A DNA stretch of 64,000 nucleotides from Phymatolithon calcareum (lineage: Eukaryota; Rhodophyta; Florideophyceae; Hapalidiales): contig OZ345359.1 in the NCBI GenBank assembly GCA_977006965.1, positions 2,914,001 to 2,978,000 on the forward strand. The letters are read 5' to 3'. A program made the translations under genes and the position numbers. The notes under the pieces are model-generated. The model was not told the DNA's origin and did not search any database. It saw only the letters and a program-made list of their open reading frames with translations. This document shows positions 1 to 10,984 of this stretch, piece after piece (positions within the stretch are counted from its first letter, which is position 1; every line of letters begins with the position of its first letter).

Positions 1-441
1 GTACCACTTTCTCGATTGGTACAGTTGCAAGCAGTCGCGGATATCGTTTTCCTCCGTTGGTGCCGAAAAACTTGCCGCTGCAGAGTCCGCCGACCGCTCA
101 CTTCTGTTAGTAGAATGGATCTCGGTCATTATATCCCCGCACAAACAAATTCCACTAGTTCTCACCGTCTATTCGTATGGTCTACACTCCACGATCACTA
201 CGTACACGAGGGTCGTGATTATCGTCTTCGTCCTACTGTATCTCGTCTTCGTGATTCATTTGAGGCTGCATATATATCAGTTATGCAGTGGATACCTGGA
301 TCTCAGAATCTAGCAGACGCGCTCACCAAAGCCAATCCTGTTGTTTTCAAAACATTGAACAACACAATGGTATCGGGAATCCTCCCACACATGACTTTAT
401 CCAAAGCGCACCGAATTATCTGTTCGCAACACAATTTGTAA
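1..441 (+). pseudogene. Ty1/copia retrotransposon polyprotein, RNase H C-terminal end (partial)
   Basis: The frame is open from the first base of the window to a TAA at 439-441, so the gene is cut by the window edge and its real start lies outside. The motif WIPGSQNLADALTK, near residues 95-108 of the visible part, matches the end of the Ty1/copia RNase H domain, where the sequence W-(I/V)-P-G-x-x-(N/Q)-L-A-D-x-L-T-K is a family signature. This domain degrades the RNA strand during reverse transcription inside the virus-like particle. The preceding segment (RLRPTVSRLRDSFE) fits the helix before it. No downstream LTR could be recognised in 442-528. With only the C-terminal end visible I cannot say whether the element is intact. 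Confidence 0.75.
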
Positions 442-528
442 ATCTCTGCTAAACTCGTTATCACTGTTCACGATTCATAATGAGCCAATCGCATTCGCAC
501 GACTACCTCATGCTCAAATCTCCACCAC

Positions 529-1491
529 TTAGTCCGAGCCTCTCTTCCTCTTGTTCCGATTCCGGGGCCTGTTCCGCTTCCCTGTAACCATCGGAATCAT
601 CCGCACCTCTTCGATGTAATCGAACCTGACGCCGTCTCCGAGACATGCCCTCAACGCTTGAGGACTAAGCTTCAAGGCACAGCGCTCCATGCCGTCGAAA
701 ATAAGTTTCCTGTTGGCATCAATAACCACTATGTGGTTCTCGAATCCCGTGCCAGGCAAGGTAGTAAGGTATATCCCGCTATTTTGCTGCATGAGCCAAT
801 TCAGACTTGGCTCCCCAATTCCAGGCACATGTACTAGCGCATACCTTCCCACTGCGTCCGAAAACCATTTCGACAGGTCTGCTAGACCTCTCACGCGTGG
901 TTCGTCCACTCTTCCTCGAACCACATTCCGCATCACTTCACGAGCATCATCTGGTCGTCCCAGCTCCTTGATTCCGTTCAGCACTTCCGCCAAAACGCAC
1001 GATGTATCACCGCCCGTCTGATAATATACCGGGTATTCTGCACAGTAATAAGACTTGGCAGCCCTGCTTGCACCCCGACTCCCGGGACGATCCAGGCGCA
1101 AAGCAAGACCTTTGTGATCGATACACCATTTGTCTACTGCGTCCACGCAGAGATACGTAGGGTCAAGTCCCAGGACCGCTATGCCATCCCCTGTCACTCT
1201 GTGTGTTTTACCGACCTTGCCTCTACCGTCGACGGGAACGCCAGCAATCTTAGTCATCTCCATGATATACAGTATGATTGGATACCACTTCAGACCTTTC
1301 TTATCGGCAGAGGCGTAGAAACGGCCATCAATCTCTCTTTCCTTCTGACCGTCCGAGAGCTTGATCTTCCGGAACTGCCAGCCTGCGCTACTACTCGCAC
1401 TTCCACGTTCTTCCTCAAGAAACCCCAACCGCGCTGCATCATGCACCGTCAGCTTGCGTTTGGGCCTTCTTCTTTCTTCTCCACCCAGCAC
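529..1491 (-). CDS. Unknown protein with a possible papain-like Cys-His-Asp arrangement
   Basis: A 320-codon frame is open on the minus strand; its first in-frame initiator is GTG, so the true start is uncertain. It overlaps the end of the methyltransferase/H3-tail frame by 43 bases in a different frame, which suggests it was once joined to that gene by a frame change. I do not recognise the family. Residues near GGDTSCVLAEVL, then NHIVVIDA and LIFDGME, follow the order Cys, His, Asp seen in papain-fold peptidases (Cys at a helix start, His in a strand, then Asp), and this is inference from pattern only. The C-terminus is very basic (Arg/Asn/Lys-rich, nuclear-localisation-like). The frame has no internal stop, although its upstream partner is heavily mutated. 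Confidence 0.4.
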   Translation of the reverse strand: MLGGEERRRPKRKLTVHDAARLGFLEEERGSASSSAGWQFRKIKLSDGQKEREIDGRFYASADKKGLKWYPIILYIMEMTKIAGVPVDGRGKVGKTHRVTGDGIAVLGLDPTYLCVDAVDKWCIDHKGLALRLDRPGSRGASRAAKSYYCAEYPVYYQTGGDTSCVLAEVLNGIKELGRPDDAREVMRNVVRGRVDEPRVRGLADLSKWFSDAVGRYALVHVPGIGEPSLNWLMQQNSGIYLTTLPGTGFENHIVVIDANRKLIFDGMERCALKLSPQALRACLGDGVRFDYIEEVRMIPMVTGKRNRPRNRNKRKRGSD

Positions 1492-4010
1492 GCCGTCATC
1501 TCGTGCACCCTGGCCTCCCCAGGATGCTTGACGGTGCGCGCAGCCTTCGTAGCGAGTTTCTTCCTCGGAGCTCTTCCACCCGTGGACTTACTCGCTGTCT
1601 GCTTTGTGACCGCCATGTTGCTCTCCGTCAACTCGGTTGCCTGCTCGCTTTCATCTGAGTACGAGTGGGCTGGGAGTTCTTGCCGCTGAGGGTATTCTTT
1701 CTGTCCTTTCGAAGACCGAAGGGCCATACCTAGTTCTGATGTCCCAAGATCATTGCCAGAGGTAATCTTGGCTCTCAAAGTACCCTCAGTGGTTCTCGAA
1801 CTTTGTGTATTGCTTTGAAGCGGCTTCGTCTTTTTGAGATATGACAATATTCTTGTAGAATTTTTGTCGACTTCTGGAGTCGGCTCCCCCAATATCGATC
1901 TCTTAATGGGACGTGACACATAATCAAAAATACGCTTCTTCGCAGGCTCAAACCACCCTTCCTCCTCGACTGCAATATATCGAATACCAATTTCGTACGT
2001 GGCTAATCCAGCATCCATTGTTAGTGCGAGAGGGCTGTAGCAAATTCTTCCAGGTCGGCACCATTGTCGCATTAAATGCTTGTATAGTTCTTTTGGTGGT
2101 TCCGATGCATCAAAAGGTTTTCTGGTCGAATCCGTAAGGCGGGACCGTGACGTCAAAATATTGGACACAACGTTTGTCCATGGCGGAATTATTGAGTTCT
2201 CGTACTCCTTACTTGATGAGAAGTAGTGCTTTTCCGGAGATCGTGTGCTCTTTTTGATAAACACAGCAGCGTATTGAACAATATCTTGCGGTTGAAGCGC
2301 AAATGTCAACCTTTTTACATTCATAGTATCAGGTACATAAAGCATTGGGCAGGATATTGCAGTAAGCCCAATCTTCGTCGCGGCATTTACAATTTGAGAG
2401 AATTGCATAGCCGAACAAAACGCATGTGCAAAAATGTGCTTCCAATGTGCTGCACGTGTTTGTCAATCGAGTCCTGGTTTTTGTCTTCTTGCGGAATGTC
2501 AAAAATTGCAAAGTCCGTGCATACTTCGACCATCCATTATTCCTCTCTCTTTTTCTCGAATTTTTCGATACTGCAATTCATGAGCTTCCATCCCGGTGGC
2601 TCGCACACTGATTCAATTGTCTCATCGACAAGTCTCGCCTTTTTTGCAAACCAGGCCAGATTCGATGCTCCCTCAGATTTTTGCTTGGTGATAAGTTCTT
2701 CTTGCTCTTCATTATTTGATTTCGAAGTCCCTGTTGAGGCGGTTGTACTGAGCTCTGGTAGAGAAGGGACTATTTCCTTTTCTTGCCCTCGTTCATGACA
2801 AGCAGTAGTCTCCAGGGCTGAGTTTGATTATGGCTCAGAATCGAGATGCAGCTTCTTCGACTTTATCTTTTTCCGTGCAAGTAATATTTTCAAGTCACCG
2901 CCTGGCTCATGCTTTTCGCATTCCTGCTCGAGATCTGGGTAAATCTCGTCCCCTTAGTAGGAGAAGTCTGCGAGGTCTTCGTCGTGCATGTCCGTATTTT
3001 TCATTTGTTCGACAAGATGTTCTAGCTCTGGAGGGAGCCGTGTATATTCGCAAAGACTCATGAAGACGTTAACGGCCTTGAGAGCTCGACGAACATAAAA
3101 TACGTTTTCGCTAACTTGATGTGGTGCCATGGCTTTCGGAACGGGGAATTTTTGTCCTATAAAAATTGCTCATTCTTCTCAGAAGCGCGATGGCTTCTTC
3201 ATCTGTCAACGTATTTGGCACCGACTTCAAGTTTGTGATTGTGAAAGCAGCTTCTGCGCATTTAGGATTCTTTTCCTGAAGAACGTCTAGGTACCGTAGA
3301 GCCCTTATAGGTAGTTTTCAACTGATTCCAATAACTTGACGCTTTTTCTCCGCCATCGCCTTAACTGTCTTTTCACTGAACTGCTTGTCACTTCCCCCGC
3401 ATTGTACCATGCGCCTGCCAACTTTCGCGGCAGACAGTAATTTTTTTCTGCTGCTCCCATTCACAATCTGGTCGTATCGGCTGCATTGCAGGACAATTGT
3501 GCACGGGCTCAGCTTAATACAATACTCGTTTGAAGAGTTCAGCAAATCGAAAAGGCAATTTCATTTTCTGGACCAAGATTATTCACCATCCGTCCCCAAT
3601 GTCGGAAATTTTCGGAATACTCTTGCTCTTCGATGAGTTCAAGGGCAACCTTTCGACGATGCAATCCGTCAATGCAGTACACATGTCCTCCAGCATTGGA
3701 CTTTCTCAGTTCTTCTTGCGCTCGTTTCTCGGCCTCAAATGGTTGATACTTGTAAGGCTCCTTGGTATAGAAGTCGGCAATTTCCCATCCAGTTAGTTTT
3801 CGGCAGATTAAAGCTGAGTTTCTATGTACCCATTCCTCAGAAATCCAGCTTTCAAAAAGGTAACATGATATGACGTTACAGGGCGCACCCCACGTATGTT
3901 GACAATTCGACGGGGATTGATCGAAATATCTAGCGCAAAGTTTCATTGCAGGCAGCTTCGATGTTCATTCGCGTTTACGTTCTCGCTTGCGACTATCTAG
4001 TGACAGGCCG
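1449..4010 (-). pseudogene. ParB-like domain / N6-adenine or N4-cytosine DNA methyltransferase-like gene, decayed
   Basis: Reading the minus strand from about 4010 to 1449, successive frames join into one protein relic. The segment CIDGLHRRKVALEL (3653-3676 and following) matches the ParB/sulfiredoxin-like signature (I-D-G-x-H-R). A long charged linker follows. A DIPQ tetrapeptide (2489-2500) sits where these enzymes carry D-P-P-Y. The last part (1449-2408, from an ATG) has WCRPGRICYSPLAL, then AGLATYEIGIRYIAVE, the order of the methyltransferase SAM-binding block (P-G-x-x-v-l-D-P-F-x-G-x-G-T ... G-R-x-x-I-G-v-E). Motif I is degenerate, so catalysis is probably lost. Stops interrupt the frame near 2532, 2830, 2955, 3316 and 3974, with frame changes near 2415 and 3160. 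ParB plus methyltransferase fusions are known in phages and bacteria. The frame continues into a histone H3-like tail. Confidence 0.6.
1470..1616 (-). other. Histone H3 N-terminal tail-like segment inside the methyltransferase frame
   Basis: From an ATG at 1614-1616 the minus strand reads M-AVTKQTASKSTGGRAPRKK and then LATKAAR. Aligned to histone H3 residues 1-26 this keeps K4, Q5, T6, K9, S10, T11, G12, G13, A15-K18, L20-R26 and changes R2V, R8S, K14R and Q19K. After R26 about a dozen H3 residues are missing. A short HPG segment then looks like the H3 PGTVALREI region, with weak similarity for another 10-15 codons. The frame enters from the methyltransferase part with no stop and ends at the TGA at 1449-1451. 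It is either a captured H3 pseudogene fragment or a functional tail mimic; the histone fold itself is absent. Confidence 0.8.
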
Positions 4011-5204
4011 TAGACGTCGCAGTCGGCGAGAAGAACTCACTTCCGCTTGTAATATCTTCGGATTCTAATCAATAGCGCGCTGAATATGATAACAAATCTT
4101 TTCGAGACGGCGCTTGCCCCCGTTGAGATAATTTGATTCTCTTCGAAAAGAGTGCGCAAAATTTACGAATTTAATCCTTGCAAAAAACGTTTCTCTGGAG
4201 ACGGCCATATGTCCTCTATTTACAATACGGCGGACCATTATGGTATCGTATGTCGGGTATTTATTGGCGCACATTAAAGATGTGATGGTGCTCAGAAAAT
4301 TGTCTTTGCAAACTGTTCAATCGCGGTCTATCGAACGTGGACATGGGAGCTTTCACTCATATAAATCCTCTATGGTTAGTTTTTCCGTTAGTTTGGCTCT
4401 TGTTTGGAGAAAATGTATTCGTCCATGCCTCTCATATACTATTTCTACGATCTATAATAGCTTTTAAATAGCTTTCCAGTGCCTTACATAAACTCACGGA
4501 AGCCAACATTTCATGCATATGGTATGCTATTATTGGTGAAGACACAAGCGGCGTGCGAAGCTGCAGACCAGTCCGCGAGGGTATTATCGAATTCTTTGTG
4601 CATTGGCGGCAAGAGCCAACGGATCCAACGCGCAAAATGGGGGAAAGTGTCGGTCAAGGAAAAGCCATTACCGATGTACGTGCGTTCGACTATCCCGTTA
4701 GCGAGGAGGGTGAAATCGAACGACAGCCCGAGACCGACACTCGGGGCCAAATTTATTGCGAACGGAAAGGTTCCATGAGCCGACGCCGCGTGTTACCGAC
4801 AGTCTGGGCGTGCACTAACGCACTTGGAACACTATAAGAGGCGGGCGACGACGACAATGCCATGAAATCGAGCAGGGCTTTCCTTTCTCACTCACCCTCC
4901 CTCCCTGGAATAGCACGCAGCCAAACGACGCGAATCACAGGGCTCTCCTTTCTGGAGAGCAGCATCTGGGAGGAGCAGGACCAGGAAGCATCACGCATAC
5001 ATACATACGCTCGTGAAAGATAGGCGAAGATTTAGGATCGCACCTCAGCCAACTTCGGAATAGGTAATTATAGAACATTCGACGAGGAAGCCTTGACGGA
5101 GGCCAAGGCACAGCTGATTAGCACAGTGCCTGCAGACTACTTTCTGGTGCTTAGTAGATGTGCTGAGCATCCGCAGGTCCTGCTCAGTAAAGATATTGTT
5201 TTCA
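4011..5204. other. No recognisable gene; possible TATA element and one short open frame
   Basis: None of the overlapping short frames between 4065 and 4837 looks like a known protein. A TATA-like sequence (CACTATAAGAGG) lies near 4830-4841 on the plus strand, but no gene start can be tied to it. From about 5056 to 5241 a plus-strand frame of about 60 codons runs up to the 5' edge of the helicase relic and reads like coding sequence (acidic, with the segment EALTEAKAQLISTVP). I do not recognise it. Confidence 0.3.
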
Positions 5205-7355
5205 TCCATAAGTGCGAGTCGTACCTTGCCAGCAGCGCTGAACTATGAACAATACGACATCAATGAAACCAGTAAGGATAGAGAAGCCAAAGAGAATTTT
5301 CATCGTGCCGTACAAGCCATCGGATACTTTGAAGCAATCAAAATGCGTAGGGAGATCAGACCCATGTCGCTTGCTCATGCTCATATCCCTGCTGCTGCCA
5401 CAGCATCAAGGGGTCTTTTCGAGACCGGTGAGCAAGCTCAAATAGCTTCTATGGATTTGGAAGATGGAAACAAATGCTTGGTCAGCGATCCGAAGTTTAA
5501 TGCAGTTGAAGCGGTGCAAAAGGCTTGCTCTCTGCTGGACGCAAAATTTTTAAGCCATGAGCAGGAACTAGTTATGAATGATGTCTATCGAAAAACGAGG
5601 GACCTCGCGCTATTTCTCGGGACTAGCTCGGTGAAAACAGCCGTCGTTCTGGGCCCCATAATGTTTTCGAGAATATAAACTGTATGGATGTCACGATTGA
5701 AGGAGCTTCGCCAAGTATGCAGAAAGCGGTTCGAGTCGGCAGGAGTTCAGACTCTACGCATACATGAGGTCTCAAAAAACCAATTCGGGGAGAGCGGAGG
5801 TATAGTTCTTATCTCATCAGAGGATTGTCTATGGCGAGCGTTCACGGAAACAATGAGAAGTCTTCCATGTTCTAGGATTAAAGTATGTCGCATCGTTGTG
5901 GATGAGGCTCATGAGCTCCCAATGTCTGACAGTTTCAGAAACTGTATGCAAGCCTGCAAAGCCATTCAGAACTGGACTTTCAGCGTTCCAATAGTCTTTT
6001 TGACTGCTACAGCGTTAAACCTCCTTCTTGATCGCATCGCTGAAGGATTCAATATATCCAGAGCAAGTTTGACTGCCATTCGTGGAGATTGCTCCCGGCA
6101 AAATCTCAAGCAACAAGTGAACATTTTGGCAACTCCTTCTTCTAGTCTAATGACGAGCAGTGTTTATAAATCAGTTGAGGACATCGATCGCGCTCTCAAT
6201 TGTTCATCTGGAAAGATTCTGTTGCGTGTCTGACCACTAACCACGTAAAGGCAATTGAGAAATCGCTTCAGTTTATATATTTGTCCGAGAATAAATGCAT
6301 TTAAAAGTGGCATAGTAAAATGGAGGACCAAGAGCTGCACCGAAGAGTGCAAAAGTGGCGTCAAAATACAAGATCGACAGTAGTCTGGAATTGATGCCAA
6401 AGACGTTCAAGGTGTGATATTTGCCGGAAATTGTCCTTCGCTCGCAAGGTTCTGACAAGCTGCCTGAAGAGAAGGACGTGATGGGCGTGACGCAAGAATT
6501 GTTGTTCATTTTAACGGGCGGCACCTTCGAAATGCAATCATGGGCGAAAAAGTACGTTCAAGGAGAAGGAGAGGGCTCATACGAGGCCTGGGGTCGAGAC
6601 ACAAGCTCATGTTGACGAGAGCGAGTTGAGAACTCTCTAATGACGCAAGCACTTCTCGTCTCTGCTCTCAGTTGGATAACTGTCCTCAGTGCGACGTGTG
6701 CGAATCTTCGTCTAGAACACATGTTCCATCCAAGAGAAGTCTAGGAATAGCAGAACTCGTTTCTTACAAGAAGCTGAGTTCGTATACCGATAACGATAAA
6801 TTGAGGGAAACTAGACATAGGGTTGCAAATGCCGACAGAGACCAGACATTACAAGATTTAATTTCCTTACGGGAAAATTTTGAAGCGCTTTGCCGACTGT
6901 GGTCCCTCTGCATTAGGGACTGGTTCGACAAGAAACAGTTTCAGCCAAGGAGTTACGAGCACAGCTCGGACAGATGCATTAAATTCGAGGCTTGTGAAAA
7001 GAAGCCGAACCACTTAAAATGCTTTCGCTGTCTGACCTTCACGGTCAAAGGTTCTACGCACAATGCAAGCAGCTTTCCACTGCTTCAAGATCCATCTCTC
7101 CGTTGACTTCGTTGCAGTGTCAGGTGCGTTTTGCATTTATACAACAGCGCACGCATTCATTTCAACAATACCTACAGCAAGAGCTGTGTCTTCAATTCGG
7201 AGACAATCCTCGTTATGAGTGTATGGCGCAAGAATAATGAAGCCCTACGAGAAAAGATTAAAGAAGAGCTACTAGGTAGAAGAGATGACTGGGCCGATGA
7301 GAAGCACGGAGACTGGCTTGTCAGAGACAGATTGGAAAACCCTGTTGAATTCTGA
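5205..7355 (+). pseudogene. RecQ-like helicase element copy, 5'-truncated and decayed
   Basis: The plus strand is homologous to the second half of the near-complete helicase at 35.4-40.2 kb, beginning at the equivalent of residue ~713 (SASRTLPAAL). Successive frames carry the linker, a P-loop region altered to GTSSVKT (the GSGKT glycine and lysine context is lost), a DEAH box (VVDEAHEL near 5902) and an FLTATA motif III. They then carry a damaged C-terminal half with the Cys-rich zinc region (6670-7060) and the conserved tail (7131-7355). Stops at 5676 and 6230 and several frame changes make it non-functional. The N-terminal zinc fingers and recombinase-like region are absent, so the copy is 5'-truncated exactly at 5205. 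About 250 bases of 3' flank (7356-7610) are also shared with the copy at 35.2-35.4 kb. Confidence 0.85.
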
Positions 7356-7610
7356 AAGCTTGGAAGTTGGTTTTGAAAGAAATGGGCCACTTTCTACGAT
7401 AAATCAATTTCCATGTCATCTTTATGCTCCTGATACACTCGTTCCAAGATTAAAGGACTGCATACAAGTCACATTTCAAAGTACTGGCCAGGGACAAGAT
7501 CCCTTTCAGGCATTTCATGCCAATTGGTCTGCCTTTTATATGCAGCAGTCCTGGAAAATCGTTCGTCTCGCCTATCGAAATTTTTACAGAGCAACTCTCT
7601 TCTGCACTGT

Positions 7611-9760
7611 CAATATGCAGTTCGGATACGGGAGGTGGCGTGTGGACGGCCGCGGGTATGCGGGAAAGATCGCTCTAGATTTGCATGGCGGACTGACGCA
7701 GTGAATTGGGCACGATGTTCTGGGGGGCATTGGTCGCAGATGCTGCGATTTTGGCATGAGGCCGTGCTAACGCTCACGACAGGCGCCATTGCGCAATGCG
7801 TTTCACGGTCGTGTGCTAGAGTCATAATTGGGCTGCGCTCGCGTCGATCGCGCCCGCCCGTGCCCTGAGCTCTCGATCTTTAATAGTCGGTTGTGGTTGC
7901 TGTGTTTATCGATCTGTTTTGATCTGTTGTTGTTGTGAAGGGATTTCGGGCTGCTCGCTTGCCTTGTGAAGCTGTTACGTTAATGTAAAGTTGGAACTTT
8001 TCTCGCGGCTGGGCTGCTGCTCTGTTGCTGTTTCTGTAGAGAGCTCGCTCTGGTAAGCGCGGCAATGGTAATCTACATATATTGAGTACCGAATAGAAAC
8101 ATTCCTCTATATATTTCACGGTATATAAAAGCATTTATTTTTAGCCTCCGAAAATTATACAGTGGAGCAACAAGGTCGCCTTCCGATCGCTTTTAAAATG
8201 GAACGTGGAATTGTCGGTCATGAGTTTGCTCTTTTTCTTCCATAACGTGCACTCGAGTGCTTTGTAATTATACTCAATATCTGGGCTCGTCTTTAATAGA
8301 AATAAAGTGCGTTGGAGCTTGAAAGGAGAGCAAGAGCTAAAGACGCGACTTTAAGTCCGACAATCGGAAGCAGAAAGTATTATTCAAGATGATGCTGGCG
8401 ATTGATGAGTCTGGAAGTTGCAAACAAGAACACAGGCGTCCCCTCATCACGCTTCCCATTTTTCTTAAGAAACGCCACACCATGCGTTCAAGCTGCTGTT
8501 CACATGAGCTTTGATTCGTCATTCGTTGGACAAGACTAATAGTAAGAAATTGCACGTTGTCATCGTCAAGGAATAGAACCCTGAGGATGACATTCGATAT
8601 GATGAGCAGGCTGAACCGAGCCAGCACCGTCAAAGCACCGTATCGCAAGTCCTGCCTACAATGTTCATCTTTGCCAATCTTACTTTCCTACACAATGGTC
8701 TTCTACGACGAAATAGAATAGAAATTGAGAAATGACTCTATGCTTAACACTCAATCGGGGAATAAATCTAAAAGCATTTCCCTGTACCGTTTCTAGTAGC
8801 AACCAAAGCTTTTAAAAAATTACAGACGCATCTCGGACACTCTCGGTAAACGTACAACATTCCACTGCTTAGTGTCACGCGTAGTCCACTGAATTATACT
8901 CAGGAGGAATCATCTTGTGGACGCCGTCTTGACAACTAGAAAGATCATTTGTACTTCATCAAGTGCATATCTTGTGAGTGTACTCTCTTCAGGTCAAATC
9001 GATTCTTTTGACTACCGCTTTTCGATATCCTCTATTGCATCGTTTCCTGGCTTTCCAGTAGCTTTAAAAGTAGGAGGGATTTTCCATTAAGGTCGCTACT
9101 CCTATTAGACTATGCTTGGACAATTTTAAACAAAATTTTAAAGCTAAAGAGAAGTAGTGACAGCAACGCATTTTAAAAATCTTGTGTAAACATTAGTAAG
9201 CTTATGACGTGGCAAGAGCTTCAAAGAAAGAGCATTTCGTTTTGCACCTGTGTCACAGAACAATCCGTGGTCAGGCACGGCTAAGCGACCAATGAGTATG
9301 AGAAATCGAGATAATACGCAAAGGAGATGTGAAATCAATGTACGAATTTGCAGTCTCATTGAGAGCTTTAAGCGAGGTACCTGCTCAGAGTCACTATAGG
9401 ATATCTTCTGGGAGGTTGTGGACCTCGGGGGAAAGACAAGAATAGAATCTAAGAGAGAATCAGAGCTCCGGAAGTACCAAAATAGCACTCTAGGAGTTAT
9501 AGAAGACCTCAAAAAATGTAAGAAAGAAAGAGATCTTTACAAGGTGTACAAGAGGCTTGTGAAAACCAATTGCTAGATTGGAGCCTTGCTGAAAAAAAGG
9601 AAGAATATGAACAATACATCGCGGAGCACAAGGAGAAGGATGGAACAAGATGACAGAGAGCCCATGAATTGTGAAAAATTTTCCGCCCACATCTCGTAGA
9701 AATGCCATAGCACCGAATAATTGCAACTTGGTGAAAGTAAATAAAAATCTCCCAATTTGC
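7611..9760. other. Mostly unassignable sequence between helicase and LINE relics
   Basis: Nothing recognisable except 8340-8650, which reads on the minus strand as RYGALTVLARFSLLI. It is similar to plus-strand sequence at 11870-11930 and minus-strand sequence near 56070, so it is another piece of the dispersed repeat family. The short frames at 9144-9868 have no convincing similarity to anything I know. Confidence 0.35.
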
Positions 9761-9764
9761 GGAC

Positions 9765-9962
9765 ATGAGTACAAGAATTAAAGCGGCTATCCAAAAAGCA
9801 CCAAACGGAAAGGCATTAGACTTAGAGAAGGTGAGGTCTGAAATGCTTAAAGTCGACATAACGCTCAACGCTGAAGTACTTACAGCCTTTTGGGAGGCCT
9901 ATGGAAGGTGTGTAGACGCGCCGTGCACTTGTAGAAAGCGATATGCATCTCAATACACATGA
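9765..9962 (+). pseudogene. LINE reverse transcriptase N-terminal fragment
   Basis: The plus frame reads AAIQKAPNGKALDLEKVRSE and then EVLTAFWEAYGRC. This matches the region just before the catalytic palm in non-LTR retrotransposon reverse transcriptases, where A-I-x-x-x-p-x-G-K-A-P-G-x-D-x-i-x-x-E-M-L is typical. The same segment appears on the minus strand at 34428-34688, where it reads AIRKTLKGKAPCLEKMKTEM, so both come from one LINE family. The G-K-A-P-G-x-D core is mutated (G-K-A-L-D-L). The stop at 9960 and the lack of downstream motifs show a short dead fragment. Confidence 0.65.
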
Positions 9963-10099
9963 AGGGGAAGCATAAAGACGAGGGATGCTACCGTCCGATT
10001 TCTCTGCTGAGCTACAGAAGGAAATTTTTTAAACACATATAGACATGAAGCTGCAGTCTGTAGACTCAAACCAATTGTATCTAGTTGGGATCTGAAAGG

Positions 10100-10525
10100 G
10101 GAGAATGCTCGATGCTAGTAGCATGGGGTATTTCAACCCTCTACAGTACTCTAAAGAAACTTAAGGCATGACGAAGATACCCTTTTGCCTCTCCATCTGG
10201 ATTAGTTCCAGCGATGGCTTCCTCTTCATAGTTCAGGTCACTTGGCAACGTACGGCTAGTACTTCTGGATGACTTGATGGCTTCCTTTTTCTTTTAAAAA
10301 GCACTGGAAAGCTCTTTAAGAGCTCTGGCACTCTTCCTTTTTCCATCATCTTCTTGTGTTCCCACTGTCTACAATGATGGCTTGAGATCTATCAGATCAG
10401 CGTGCCAGTAATGTGTAGTTCTTTCAAACATTGGCATATCTATACCGGTGCTCTTATGGGACGCTTTTTAATATATTCTAATTTTCAGAGCGGTGTTCTT
10501 TCCACTCGTCCCTTGATATGACTCC
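10100..10525 (-). pseudogene. Helicase element fragment (linker region)
   Basis: Plus-strand sequence here is similar to 13830-14210 and to 37490-37850, the region of the near-complete helicase that codes on the minus strand for residues ~640-760 (linker between the recombinase-like region and the helicase motor). No long frame survives. It sits directly against the start of the inverted-duplicated block at 10530. Confidence 0.6.
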
Positions 10526-10984
10526 TCAACCCGATCTTCGTCTTAAGCACGAGTTCAAGTACTGGCAGTGTATCTCTCACCTTCGTATTTGACGAGGGTT
10601 CTTTCAGCAAACAAGACGGATCAATGCCACCTGAGTATACCTCTACCGAGCGGATGGTGGCAAAGATTAAGAAAATAATCAGCTACAAGAATAAGCACCT
10701 CTGGGAGTACCTAAAATATTAATGAGAATCACCTGGAGCGAGAGGCACGAGTTGGAATCTTTGTTCAAGTTAAGTCATCAGATCTGCCGGATAGTAGTGA
10801 CTGAGCTTGGCAGAAGATTAATGAACTTTTGAACATATCTGAAGAGCATGCAGCGTTCTAGTCCAACCCAAGAAAGAAAACTTTCGTGAAGAGGCCCCAA
10901 GCAGTCATCGCATTTCAGTGACTAGCGCACCACTTGAGGCTATTTCACTCGGCAGCAATGGCCCCAGAAGCTTCGAGATCAGGC

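Noticed and set aside
1114-1689. 191-codon plus-strand frame
   Set aside because: It lies opposite the protease-like and H3-tail frames, which carry clear motifs; it is a shadow frame.
4479-4837. Overlapping frames on both strands suggesting a gene
   Set aside because: Both strands open over the same 300 bases with no recognisable motif; most likely a chance effect of composition.
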